Shown: positions 1-25,200 of the stretch, piece after piece
How positions within the stretch are numbered: the first letter of the stretch is position 1
Layout: the number at the start of each line of letters is the position of its first letter
DNA from: Branchiostoma belcheri
Taxonomy: Eukaryota; Chordata; Leptocardii; Amphioxiformes; Branchiostomatidae
Length of the DNA: 64,000 nt
Reading direction: 5' to 3'
NCBI RefSeq assembly: GCF_001625305.1
Contig: NW_017804043.1
Coordinates: 2,083,887 to 2,147,886, forward strand
Program-made: the position numbers and the translations under genes
The notes under the pieces: model-generated
Told to the model about the DNA's origin: nothing
Databases searched by the model: none
The model's input: the letters and a program-made list of their open reading frames with translations, nothing else

Positions 1-169
1 TGGGATCTGGAAAAATGTTGTAGGGCAAATGAATACTGCCTGACCAATTTGATACTGCCTTACACCCGAGGGAATCTGCATGGAGACTACAAACTATCGT
101 TAAATCTTACGCAGATAGCAGCAAACTTAATCAACACTGGTGAAAAGTAGAAAATACGGTAAGAATTAC

Positions 170-13210
<13,041 letters not shown>

Positions 13211-16200
13211 TTTGGTCAGAATAGACCAGCTGACCAGTGTGGTAACACCTTTGTTGTCAAACTGTAGCACTGTGTCGTCTTGTCCTTGAAAAATAAAATG
13301 AAAGAAAAAGATATTCCAAGTTACAAAAGCAACGAGGTCACAATGCTTTTGTGACGAAACATAACAGTAATATTCTCGTTAATATTGTCTGAAATTGAAA
13401 TAGAAAATACACAACAATCTCCGTTTATATTTTCTATTACTACGTCAATAAGTTATAAACAGCACAGTATAGAGGAAATAGGGTTTATGGAGTATTCAAT
13501 GTATTATTTACACTTTACATCATACCCTCCCCTATATAATATTACAGATATTAAATAGGGGAGTACTGAACTGAACTGAGTACTAGTATATTATCTAATA
13601 TCTGCAGCAAGAATTTCTACAAACTTTAAATGGGCGTACGGATCAAAGTGCGTAACAGAACACGACTAAGTATACACTATGATAAGCAAATGTGCTTACA
13701 TTACACACGATTCAGCACAAAATCATGCGGACACTTACCGCACTTTCCTCTCCCAAATATTTGTCCAAAATAATGGAACAAGGTTGTTCGCTTTTATGAA
13801 CGCCTCAATGGATACATTGTAGCCATGAAGGCAATTTTATAGCAGAGCAATCAGACAAATGGTAGGGAGACAAAGAGGCTAACACTTTACAGCTTGGACT
13901 GTCCTTTTAAATGTAATTAAAAAAGCAGACATCCTTCCACCTGTAATTAAAAGGCAGAGGAACCTATGAATAATTTATAGCACGTGTATATGAGTAATGC
14001 AACTGGTGACATATATGAAATAGCGATATTTCTTCAAGTTGACATGAAATATAATTGATTTCCCTTTCTCTGACGCTGTTCCAAAGTATTCCTACTTCAA
14101 CTTCACGAAAAGGACCAATTTGTCATACATTTACTACCACCTGGTCAACGATAACCATCGTTAGTTAACGTGCATATTCGTCTAAAATGAACACTTAACG
14201 TGAACAATTGCACATCGGTATGTTGTGTGCAGAGGGTTAGTGACTCTGACAGGTGCATTGTGGTTATCCATGTCCGTACGTTCCTAGCTGTATGTAAACT
14301 CAAGAGACCATTGCTGCATTCGAAAAGACTATGATTACGTAGTGGCAAATGGTGGGAATTTCATTCTCGCGGCATCATGTAAATCAGGGTCTCATTTACA
14401 TAATTTATGAACAAATGCTACGATCATAGCCTTCTTTGCTAATATGAGGATGCCAAATTTTAAACAACTTCTTTTTATCTGGGTCTGTGTCTTCGCATCT
14501 ATGAATCAAGATCCCTTCGATGGCCTTGACTGAAATTTGGCATGTCGGTAGTGAAAGAGGGTGCCAATCACTATGGTTACCTCACGGAGGTTTATGACCT
14601 ATGGCTTCTTATTATTTCTGTTGGTGTCATGGGGTACATAGAATAGTTTTAAAAATGTCCATAAGGCAGCGCGTGGGTGCTTAGATCGGGCAGTCGGGGT
14701 CCAGGCTTGAGAGAGAGAGGTCCGGTTGGGCAGGAGACTTGCATTAACTGACTTCTTGGAGTTCAACCCCGGCTCATTTCCTGACGGTTGGCCACATAGG
14801 ACATAAAATGATATACAGATTGACAAACGATATATGTCAAGTTGCCAAGGAAGACTGCGCTTCTCTCTAGCAGATTATACACAGAGTGTCCTTGATACTG
14901 ATGTGCAGTAGTGTGGCTGTATTGTTGTTCAGCAGTAGTGAAACTAATTCGCAATCGCTGAGCACGTACCATGCGACACACCTAAGCAAACAATGTGACA
15001 CCTTTTAGCAAAATTAAGAAAGGCTACCAGTCATCTCTGATGTACACTCTGGCGTACATACTTTATACTAACAATCAATCACCTTTATTGTATATTCACA
15101 TACATACAAACATATTTAAGTTTTAAGTTACATATTTAAAGTACAACATGTAGTGGCAAAATACGTACCACTACTATTGACAGAACTTCTAACACTAAAT
15201 CCATGAAAAAGAGTTTCCTAAAATGTCGACGTCGTGACTTGTAAACACCTTGGAGGTCTGAGATCTCCGAATTCTTGTTTCCACTATTGTTGTTCATCTA
15301 CATGTCGCTATGCGCCACACGTGAAAGACGCGTAATCTCCAAGCAGATTCGGTGGGGCAAGGGGATTTTTTGTTGGCCGCTTGTATCCATCGTCCGCCAA
15401 ACGAATCTAAGGCTTTAAACCTTTCAACTTTGATCACCCTGACACATCTCGGCCGATTTGTAAGTAGGTGCGAAGTTTTCGTGGGGCGGACGATGGATTT
15501 AGGCGGCCAATGGCATACAGGCAGCCAACATTAAGTCCCCTTGCCCCACCGAATCTGCTTGGAGATTGAAAGACGCGGCCGCACTGGATCAGTCTCTTTG
15601 GGGACGAGGATGAATAATTGAAGTAGCGTCTCCCGAACACTTAACACGGTTTCGGAGCTGCCATTAGGGGGAACATTTGTTGCCATGATACCGGTTACCC
15701 CACGAACAACAGACGAATAGCGGCTCCCCCGGGTGTCATGAGCACGATAGTCACTTACTGTCTCTTTGTCCACATCTTCATACCGTACTTACAGTCTAGG
15801 CGATGAGCGCACGTCAAGCGGCGTGGAGCTCTATCTTTTATCAGTTATAGGAGGAAGACTTTTTCAAATGTTTCTGTAGCTGTCCCTGGCAGGATTTGTG
15901 CGGCACGTGATTTTTCATATTTAATAACTTTACTGAAACGTCCTTTGGTTTATTTTCTGTATGGCATGCTGTGTAGTGTAATGTAGTGTAATACGTGATA
16001 TGGTGAGATGTGATTTTTCAAGTCTTTGCTTTGACTAGCTTAAACTTAATGCCCGACTCTCTTAAACTTTGTCCAGCACCTCTATGGAAGTTACTATTCT
16101 AGGTAGGATGATCCTACCTATCGACTTTGTTGTAACGACGTGTTTTCTTGTACTAGTGTTCTGGCAGCTAGATATCCAACCATCTGAAGATTACTCATCT

Positions 16201-16237
16201 AGACGACAGAAACATCACCGGAGCCTGGTTTGCCGAC
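13211..16237. promoter_or_regulatory. Divergent 5' region shared by the two polycystin-like genes
   Basis: About 3 kb lies between the two start codons, which point away from each other. No open frame here looks like an exon of either gene. The space holds AT-rich unique sequence around 13.3-14.1 kb, a 14.3-14.6 kb stretch without recognisable repeats, a short repeat with a TTTATTGTATATTCACATACAT core at about 15.08 kb, and a fold-back element at 15333-15566. Transcription start sites cannot be fixed by eye. Sharing of control elements is inferred from arrangement alone. Confidence 0.4.
15333..15566. mobile_element. Fold-back (MITE-like) element with target duplication
   Basis: The first ~35 bases (from TAATCTCCAAGCAGATTCGG) and the last ~35 are near-perfect inverted repeats. 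Inner arms (ATCCATCGTCCGCC against GGCGGACGATGGAT) extend the pairing for about 90 bases per side around an unpaired core. The 11-mer TGAAAGACGCG is present directly outside both ends (15322-15332 and 15567-15577), which looks like a target-site duplication. A 9-11 bp duplication is in the range of Mutator-like elements, but the superfamily is not established. No transposase is encoded. Confidence 0.75.
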
Positions 16238-16280
16238 ATGAAGCTCAGATGCCTTGTCCTCCTTTGCATCGCCACTGTTG
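16238..16280 (+). CDS. Gene 2: signal-peptide exon
   Basis: Forty-three bases encode MKLRCLVLLCIATV and end in a phase-1 donor (G|GTGAGT). With the first residues of the next exon (GVAQ) it makes a compact signal peptide with a Leu/Val/Ile core, cleaved probably after AQ or nearby. A separate small signal exon ending in phase 1 is typical of shuffled secreted proteins and matches the preferred first exon of gene 1. Confidence 0.75.
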
Positions 16281-19200
16281 GTGAGTTTTGTGTGTTTCGA
16301 AGATGGGAAGCATGATGATGCTTTTTTTGTAGCCTCTACCAGGCTTCGGGAGGCGACTGGAAAGAGTGGAAATCGGCCAAATAGAGAGATAACATGTCAG
16401 GGGAGTTAGTCCGTGGTGAGAGAACAGTTTGCCGCACCCGAGGCTCGCTTTTTTGCCTAGCTAGAGGTAGTGCAATGTGGCTTCGCTACATGCACCTGGC
16501 GTTTTCGAGTGGTTAGGTTATTAGCGGTCACAAGACCAAGAGGAAGGCGCGATTTTTCTCTTCCCTCACTACACCAGGTGTAAATTTGGTACCTGATTTC
16601 GGTTGGGGAGGTAAAAGGCAGTGGCAGAGGGGGATGGGCTCTGCCTTCCAATACCGTACCCTAGACACAGTAGATTAACAAACTATTTCTCTTGGAAAGT
16701 CCATGGGACTACTTTTACCTTTTTAATGAAATGAAATGAAATACCTTTATTGTACATTCATGCCACGACAGGCTAGGTACAGGTCAAGATATAACTGACA
16801 CATAACAAACGTATATAGAAAATTGTAGACAAAAGATGCACTACTTGACTTAGACATACATACATAAGGAACATACAAGGATACTGTCTAGGCTAATACA
16901 CAGTGTTCTAGTCACAAAGCTAATATAGAGTAGTCAACTTCTTCTCGCTTTTTTGTACAATGGAAAATGTTGGAACAGATCATGGTTGTGAAACAGGGTT
17001 TGTCTAGACGCATCAAACATATGCGCTTAGGTATTCAAAGTATGGGAACTAAGAAGTACACGTAGACTTGTTCATGTTGGCAGGTGTTGCTCAGCGGTGG
17101 AGCAATGACCTCCGCTGCGGGGAGGGGTTTGTGGCGCCGGACGGGAACATGGCGGAGTGCGGCCCGAACAACATCAACCCCTGCTGCTCCTGGGCGGGAT
17201 GGTGCGGCATAACGGAAAACCACTGCACGTGCACCAAATGCGTGGACTATCGAGGTACGTTATAATCTGTATCGGTATAGCCGGTATAACCGCCATTCGT
17301 CGTAACACACCAGCTTCGCAGGCACGCGGCGCGGCGGCAGCTGGGTACAGTACACCGAACGACTTGTTACACCTAACGTATGTCGTATTACTCTCCGAGC
17401 ACAGATTGATTGGGAAGCAAGATTTTGTCACTCTTCTGTGCACAGTTTTCTGACAGTCGTCTCATTGTCAGCCTCTGCTCTTCGTCACAAGGTCACAGGA
17501 AACAAAGACAAAGATTAGTTCTTTGAGAAATGTGCGATAACCCCCCCTCCAGGATCGTGTCTTGCCGGTCGGTTGCGACTTTGCTACCGAAAGATCTGCT
17601 TAGAAATTACATTTCTATATATTACATAGGGCTATAAACGCACTATTACAGTTTCCCGTCAATGAAAAGTTAAGGCGAAGGCAGAAAAATGCGGACCACT
17701 AGAAATGGTATAAAAAGCCTGAAAAAATGCGCCGCCTGAAAAAAAAATGCGTAAACACTGCGTCGCACCCTAAAGTGCATTTTCTTGGAAATTAAGATTC
17801 TTAAATTCAAAATTGTCAATGATTTCACAACTTACAAGACTGGCTGTCTTGAACAAGCCGAGAATTCAGATTACGTGACAGTAAATTGGTAACTCTAAAA
17901 TCGGTCGAAAAGTGGTTACGTCTGCTTATGGCAACTAGACAAAGTCATTAATTGCATTTTATGTTAAAACGCCAGGTACATCTTACATCAGTGGAGATGT
18001 AAAGGACTTTCTCTGTCGTATGAATAATAAATGTGCAGTTTAAAGATTAATACTCTGACATTTTAGTGACAGAATATTTCAGAAAATGATATAAGGTATT
18101 TACCACATCTCAATGGAGATGCGGTTTAATTATTGATAGATTCTAATGGATAATACTTAAGCTTTAATGTTACATCAAACGTTTATGCGATGAAGACCCA
18201 AATTAATCATTCGTGGTGCTACAAGCTCTGGTACCCACAAACAAATTGCAGGAAATTTCAGTTCACAATATGCTCGTTCACGTTGCGTAACACTGGACTG
18301 GTAGGATTGATACAAGCACATTTGAAATGCCCCCCTCCCCTCTTTTGGATAGTGTGGTGGGATCTTTAAATAACGTGCTGAATGTGTGTCTCTTCTCCAA
18401 CTAGGGAACTTCGCTTTAGGTCTAATCCTAGAGGACGTCCCTTTACAACCGAAGCTATATAGGTCATATATTTTCAGCCTTGTTCGTGGCTATTGTTACG
18501 TGGCTATGCCACCCACTGTGCTACAAGACCTCGATAAGTGCATTTACATGTATGTTTAATTGTAATTGTAATGTTATGTTATGTATTAGTATGTATGGCT
18601 CTGTTGACATGGGGACTGTGAAAAGGTGCCCTAACATGAACATCTGTTCCACCATACCATTCACTACCCATGTATGTGAACAACCATTATAAGGGACTGC
18701 AACAGTCTACCACAGGCTGTAATTAACTAAGAATCAGTAAATGAGTTCAAGACGAACCTAGACAAATACTGGGAGAGCATAAAGTGTAACACTGAGTGAA
18801 GTCGAGATCGGGATCACCACAGGATTACCTCTCATCCCGAAGACGGTATCAAGGTATTAAGGTATCAAGTAGATAAATAAATATATTTCCGAAAATAGTT
18901 TCATCAGGTTGATTAAGTATAGGAAAAAGGAGTTTTCTTTTACACAGCCAAGATAGACTAACCTTGCTTACGTTTCGGTGTCTATCGGTGTTCTCGCTGC
19001 AAATTTAATGCGCCATGCACCTACATCGGCTACATATAGCAGCGAGAAGCAGACCTCCAGTCCTAAGCTATGAGGAATGTTAACAAGGTTAGTCTATCTT
19101 GGTTGTGTAAAAGAAAACTCCTGCATCCTATAAATGAATATAGCATTCATTAACGCTAGCCTTGTCCACTCTCTGGTTCCAGTTCGGCCGCTCACATGTG

Positions 19201-22200
19201 GAGACCTTCTGGCCGCTGGAAAGACGACCTCCGCGTTCTACCCCCTCTACCCGAACAGCTCGTGCCTGGAGCCCATCTGGGTATACTGCGCCATGGAGAA
19301 AAATCCACCCTTCGAACTACTGGATCTGCCTCCGGAAAACGGCAACTTCGCGAAGAGCGGCTACAACGAAACGTTGAGAGATATCATAGGTTACACAAAT
19401 TTCTCTAAGGTGAAAAACTAGTGATTTTTTTTTCCTTTTTTTCGGTATGTGCAGTCTAAATCTAATCCAATTAGGTGATATTGTCAAAAACACGTTCCAT
19501 GTGCAATGTATGTTTGTGTATGCATGTGTGTGTGTGTGTGCGCTTGTGTGTTTGTGTGCACGTGTATGTTTGTGTGTTAATATGTAACAATAACGCATAG
19601 GAAAGTCGCCTTGATTTAAATCATCATCATTCAGTGTAGGAGGCTAATATCAAATCTAAAACAATTTCCGTAACTGTATCGTGGCTTCACCTGTCTAATA
19701 GTCTGTACAAACCTGGATGATCGTATAGGTGAAGACTGACTTCTCCCCATGCGGAGTGAACGTCGCCTGGAGTAACACGGACTGGGCCACCACCACCGGG
19801 CGGAACGGCGTCGGGTTCGGCTCCGCCTCCGACTGTTTCCCGCGGCCCGAGTGGCACGACGGCGTCTACCGGCCGGTCGACAACTTCGACGGAGAATTCA
19901 GGGTATGCAAAGGGCTAGCGGTCACACGATCGCAAACTGAGGGCGTTCTGTGGTGGTTCAAAAGTCAACTATCGCGTAACGATCGAAAAGTCTCGCTTAG
20001 AGCCTTTGGGGCGGTTATTTCAGTCGCAGCCTGCTTAAGAAAATAAGACATCAAAATTATTCCACCACCTACGACGAAAGTGACTATAGACTGATGTTGA
20101 AATATGGAATATACCTGAGACTTTTTTAAGCATAGATGAGCGGCCTTGTTGTATATCCAGAACCTTGCTTCATCCAGAACCATAGTCCGCGTGTATCCAG
20201 AACCGTGATCGGGACAAATCTACGTTCTTGGATACGCGGAGACTACTAGTATCCAGAACCGTGACTGATCCTAGCTAACCCTAACCCAGGCATAGAACTT
20301 GATAAGCACGGTTCTGGATACGATAGGCCTCTTGTAGAGAATGCTGGGTACTCTCCTTGGTGCTGAAATATATGTTAGACACTGATCTTTCCTTACATAT
20401 TTACAAACACGTCATTCCAAGTTTAAGTAGAAAAATGTAAACTTTTTTTCTTGACCAGGTTGATCTGACAGGAACAGAGACGCGCCTGCGTGATGACGTG
20501 TACTGGGGAACATGGGGGAATCCTTCCGGACTTTGGATGACGAACTTCTCGGTGAGAAACCACACTCATAACGCGTCAAAACGTAACTACATGTATATAC
20601 CATATATATTTTCGACTTTTTTGTTCAGGAAATTCAATTGGATCCGTCATACTATATAACGATATAGTTAGTTAAAGTCCTTCCCACACCCTGCGGTGCA
20701 TAGGGCGGCGTTCATCTCCGGTTCAGTAGCCCTTGGGCCACACAGTTGTGCAATCACTAAAGCAGGGGGCTAGTTCACTTAACGATATATGATGTCATAT
20801 ATTACTTTAACGCTTTACTTAAGAAAAAACACCTTACAGACATCCAATGCAATTTCAAGGCAGAAAACCAAAAATATTCAGGATGAGTACGTGTGTCTGA
20901 TATTGACATTTACTGCAACTTCTTAGCATATATTCGTCATCTTTTCATACTTGTGTTTGAAATAACCCCAAAACAAGCCATGTGAGTCCCTTTATTTTTT
21001 GATACCACCAATGAATAGCTAGAACAAGCAGCCTACGGCACGAAAAAACAACAAAAGTTTCCCTCGGTGACATCGCGCATTTTTGCCTCACAGATATCAA
21101 TATACTATGGGATCGGGTTGATTTAACTTACTGCATTAAAATGACCGGAAAACTGACTAAAAAATCCGGTTGTATTACCCTGACATTACGTTTGCCTTCA
21201 AGCTTGAAGTTACACCTTGTGGCGGTATTGAAAATATGCATGGAAAATTATTATTATCATTTTCCCTTCCCAGATGTCTGCGAACAGAACCATTGTCACC
21301 GCGAAGTGTGGCGGCTACTGCGGAGGGTGTGCGCCTGCGTTGATGTGGCTCGTGACGTACAAATGCACCCCTCTGGAAGGTAGGAAACCGTTTCGCTTTG
21401 GGGATGTTTTACCAGCCCCAGTCCTACAAAGCATTTACCACTTTCTGACAGTCTATGTTTCAAGCCGGCCTTTCTAATTACTGTTATCATTGAGGACAAC
21501 ATAATTCACTGTAATGTAAATCCTGAGATACCAGTGAGATTATGATGGTAAAATTACCAGGTAAAAAGAACACAAATTCGCTAACAGCGACACTAACACA
21601 ACATGCAGATTCACAAACTAAACTATGACACTATAACACAATGCACAAAAAGTTTGAGAACTTGTAAATTGTGACAACAAAACTTCAACCAATGAGAGCC
21701 GGTAACGTCATGAGGAAGTATGGGGCAAAGGTCACACCCTGCAGGCCGGTCTGTCATGGCGCCATTTTTAAATGGCTCCCGTATTTTTAAATGGCTACGG
21801 TCTGATGCAATACTTGAGAACTTAGTACTTGACTTTATGGGTACACTTAGCAAGGTATAGCATTGCAAGCTTTTAACCTAACCTTATAAAGAATGTATAG
21901 TTTGCTAACTTGGAAAATAAGCTCTTTGACGACTTAACCACGCTTCTTATATTCAAGAAGTTTATAGGGAAACTATGGACTCATTGTTTTTCGCAGTTAC
22001 TCACCAGATAGTATACCAGCCTCCGGACCAACCGACAGCGCTCTGCCTGCAACTTAACTTGACCTTCGCGCCGTGCGACCCGCTGGACAGTGCACAGAAA
22101 TGGCGGTGGGACGGAGGAAGGCTTCTGGTCAACCTCCAGAACAACAGTTGTTTGGAAGTGGACAACAACAACAACAACAACACTCTGCGAGTCAACCCAC

Positions 22201-25200
22201 AATGCAACGCAGCTTCCGCCGCGCAACGTTTTGAAAGATCGCATGTTATCGTCAAGGTTGGTTAAAAAATGTTGCTTCAAATCATGATTCACACAACTTG
22301 TGTTATTTTTCTTTTTTTCTGAAGTATAAATTGATATCAAAATCGAGGAACTGTCGATGTGATATCCACCATAAGCCTCAAAAAGTTAGAAGGCGGCCAT
22401 ATGTCTGTGTACCTGCCTGTTCTCCACCGGTAATGTCCTTGGTGCTGAAATGGTGGTCCAGAACCGTGCCAATATATAATTCCATGCATGAATGGGGTTG
22501 GGGTTAGGATTAGACACTGTTCTGGATAGTCTCCGAGTATCCAAGAATGTAGATTTGCCCCAGGCACGGTTCTGGATATGCAGAGACTCTGTCCAGAACC
22601 ATGCCTGTGCAACAGGTTTTCACTGAATATCAGCCATTTGCGGTTAACAGTTAACGTTAGAAGCCTTTGTCAGAAAGTGCTCTTATTTGTCCAGCATATA
22701 GAATTTTGGCAAACAAAAGAAAAGGGGAGAAGAGGAGAATACACAGTCTATCAAATGTCAAATAACGTTACTAGTAATATAAATTTTGTTGCCAATTTTG
22801 TGTTTGATCCTTTACATCTTTTCCATGCAGAATACAAACACAAGCCTATGTCTAGACATAGACGACATAGACAACCCCTCAGCTCCCGTGTTGAGGGACT
22901 GTGCAAAGTCATCTTCCCTTCTGTGGCCATTTGAAGACATCGGACAGGACTTCTATTCAAACCGCACAGGTAAACAAGATTTACATTTTAATTAAAGGCC
23001 TCCTTGTTTTACACGACTTATTGAATTGCAACATTCAATGTATACCAAATCATTAGTATCTGTATCGGTATATGTATGGCCAGTATACCCGCGGCCGCCT
23101 TTTGGCGTTACACACCAACTGCATAAAAGAAAATTAAATGATTTCTTGACGGCTATTGTAAAAAAAAAATTTTTTGTAGCTTTGCCAGCTCCCCGGGCCT
23201 TGGATGTAAACTGGACCAGTGAAGTAGCAGTGAAACTAATTTGGAACACCCCAAGATTCACGTGTGATGCCTTGTACGGATACATCATACGCATCAACAA
23301 GTCTGAAGATGGGGCGCTACAGTATCACCATTCCTCCAATGTCGGGAAAAGAATCGAGGGTCTTGAAGTAGGCAAAGCTTACCAGGCAAGTTTGTATGCC
23401 GTATGGAGCGGAGGGATCAGCCAAGAGGCACCAACACTGACGTTTGGAACAAGTACGTTCTATCTGTGTATTACTTTTGGGTGCAGAGGTATTGTTTTGG
23501 GTGGCTGCGCTATCAGTTTGTGTGTGTGTGTGTGTAGGTTGACAGCACATGGGTGGGTGGGGGAAGATTGACAGGCAGAAGGTCAGAGTTAGGAAATGGG
23601 GTGAACTTGATGGTCTCAGAGTCTGGCCTGGAGCTTGCAGAAATATGTCACGGAAGGCTGAGGATTGTATATTTCCTAGAAGTCTAGAATCTTCCATTTC
23701 TTGTCTTGTTATGTTGGTAAGTAGGAATGCCTAGATTTCACGCAAAAGGTTATGTCCAAAATGACACAAAAGTGGACAATATGTACAGTCTTTCCCTTTG
23801 CAAATGTATGTATTTGATTCATCAAATAAGGTAAATAACCTACTGTCATCGTTGATTTTTAAAATGCAATTAAACAATCTGTTACCCTATAGGGCCCTCT
23901 CGCCCTGGAGATTTGAACATCTCTGACGTCACTGAGCACACCATCTCTCTGAACTGGACTGCATCTATAGGGGACGTGGTGGAGTACCGGGTTAACTGTG
24001 TCCCTGCAGATGGAGAAGGGAAGAAATGTAAGAAAGCCACTTAAATCATTCTTCATGGTTCAAACTTGCCCAATATAATGTGGGCAGTCAAAGCCTGGAT
24101 GGGTCTTAAAATCAATGATGAAAGAAACTTTGAATTCGGTTGTTTTATTTATTTTACTGAAATTGCAAAAGCATTATACAGGTCAACCTGGCAGTGCTGC
24201 TTTTTTTATTTATCAATGTGGATTCATTGTTAACATACCCATTGTGGTCATGTATGAATAGAAATCAAAACAGAAGATTGTCCTATGATTATAAATGTTA
24301 ATTCTGCAGGAATTATGTGTTGTTCTTGCCAACTTGCATTAACCTAAGGCTGATGAAAGGCTATTGGGACTTTCTCAATTAAACACAACCAGTACTGTCT
24401 CTTGCCTTCCTTATAGTTCTACCAACCTGATTAAACTATTTTTTGGAAATAATGATGAAAGTTTGTGCAATGGACAATTCATTGAATTTCACTCATTTAT
24501 TCATTTGAACAAACCTTTACTTTTTACTACAGACTGGAAGCGCGTTCCATGGGACTCGCTAAACCACACCTGCACAGGTCTGGACTCTGGTGTCATGTAC
24601 AACGTTTCTGTGGCAGCGGGAACTGCTCTACGGATGGGCAGGCCTGCAAGAGACACTGCCATTACACGTGAGTTACTACATTTACTCACACACAGATAGT
24701 AAGTACCTGTATGTGTCTCTTGGTTTGGATAGAATCCAAAAATTCTGGGTTCGAATCCCTGGCAGGCCCCAGTGTTGTATAGCCTGGTTACCAAACCTTG
24801 AAAAGTTGCTCTTAGGTGCACCTGTTCCACCATGCCCTCCATGTATATTATGTATGTGGTTAATTGTAATAAATAAAAAAATTAAAAATTAAAAAGATTT
24901 AAAAAAACCTATTATAGCTCCCGAGTCCTACATCCTCTCCGCTAGGATGTAGGACTGGGGAGCTATAATAGGTTTGGTAACCAGGCTAAAGTGCCTTGTA
25001 AAAGGCACTTTACATCTATTTCCTCACTCAAGTCACAGTTGAGTAATCTAGATTTGGTTAGGGAAGTCCTCTTAGATAGGATGTAAAGCAGAGTTCCAGT
25101 GTTTGAGGAGAGCCACAGCTTAAGCATGTTAGATATGCCCTGGTAATCTTCACTAGGGGGGCGCCCAGCTTAGCATACATTCATTGGAACTCACCTGCTG

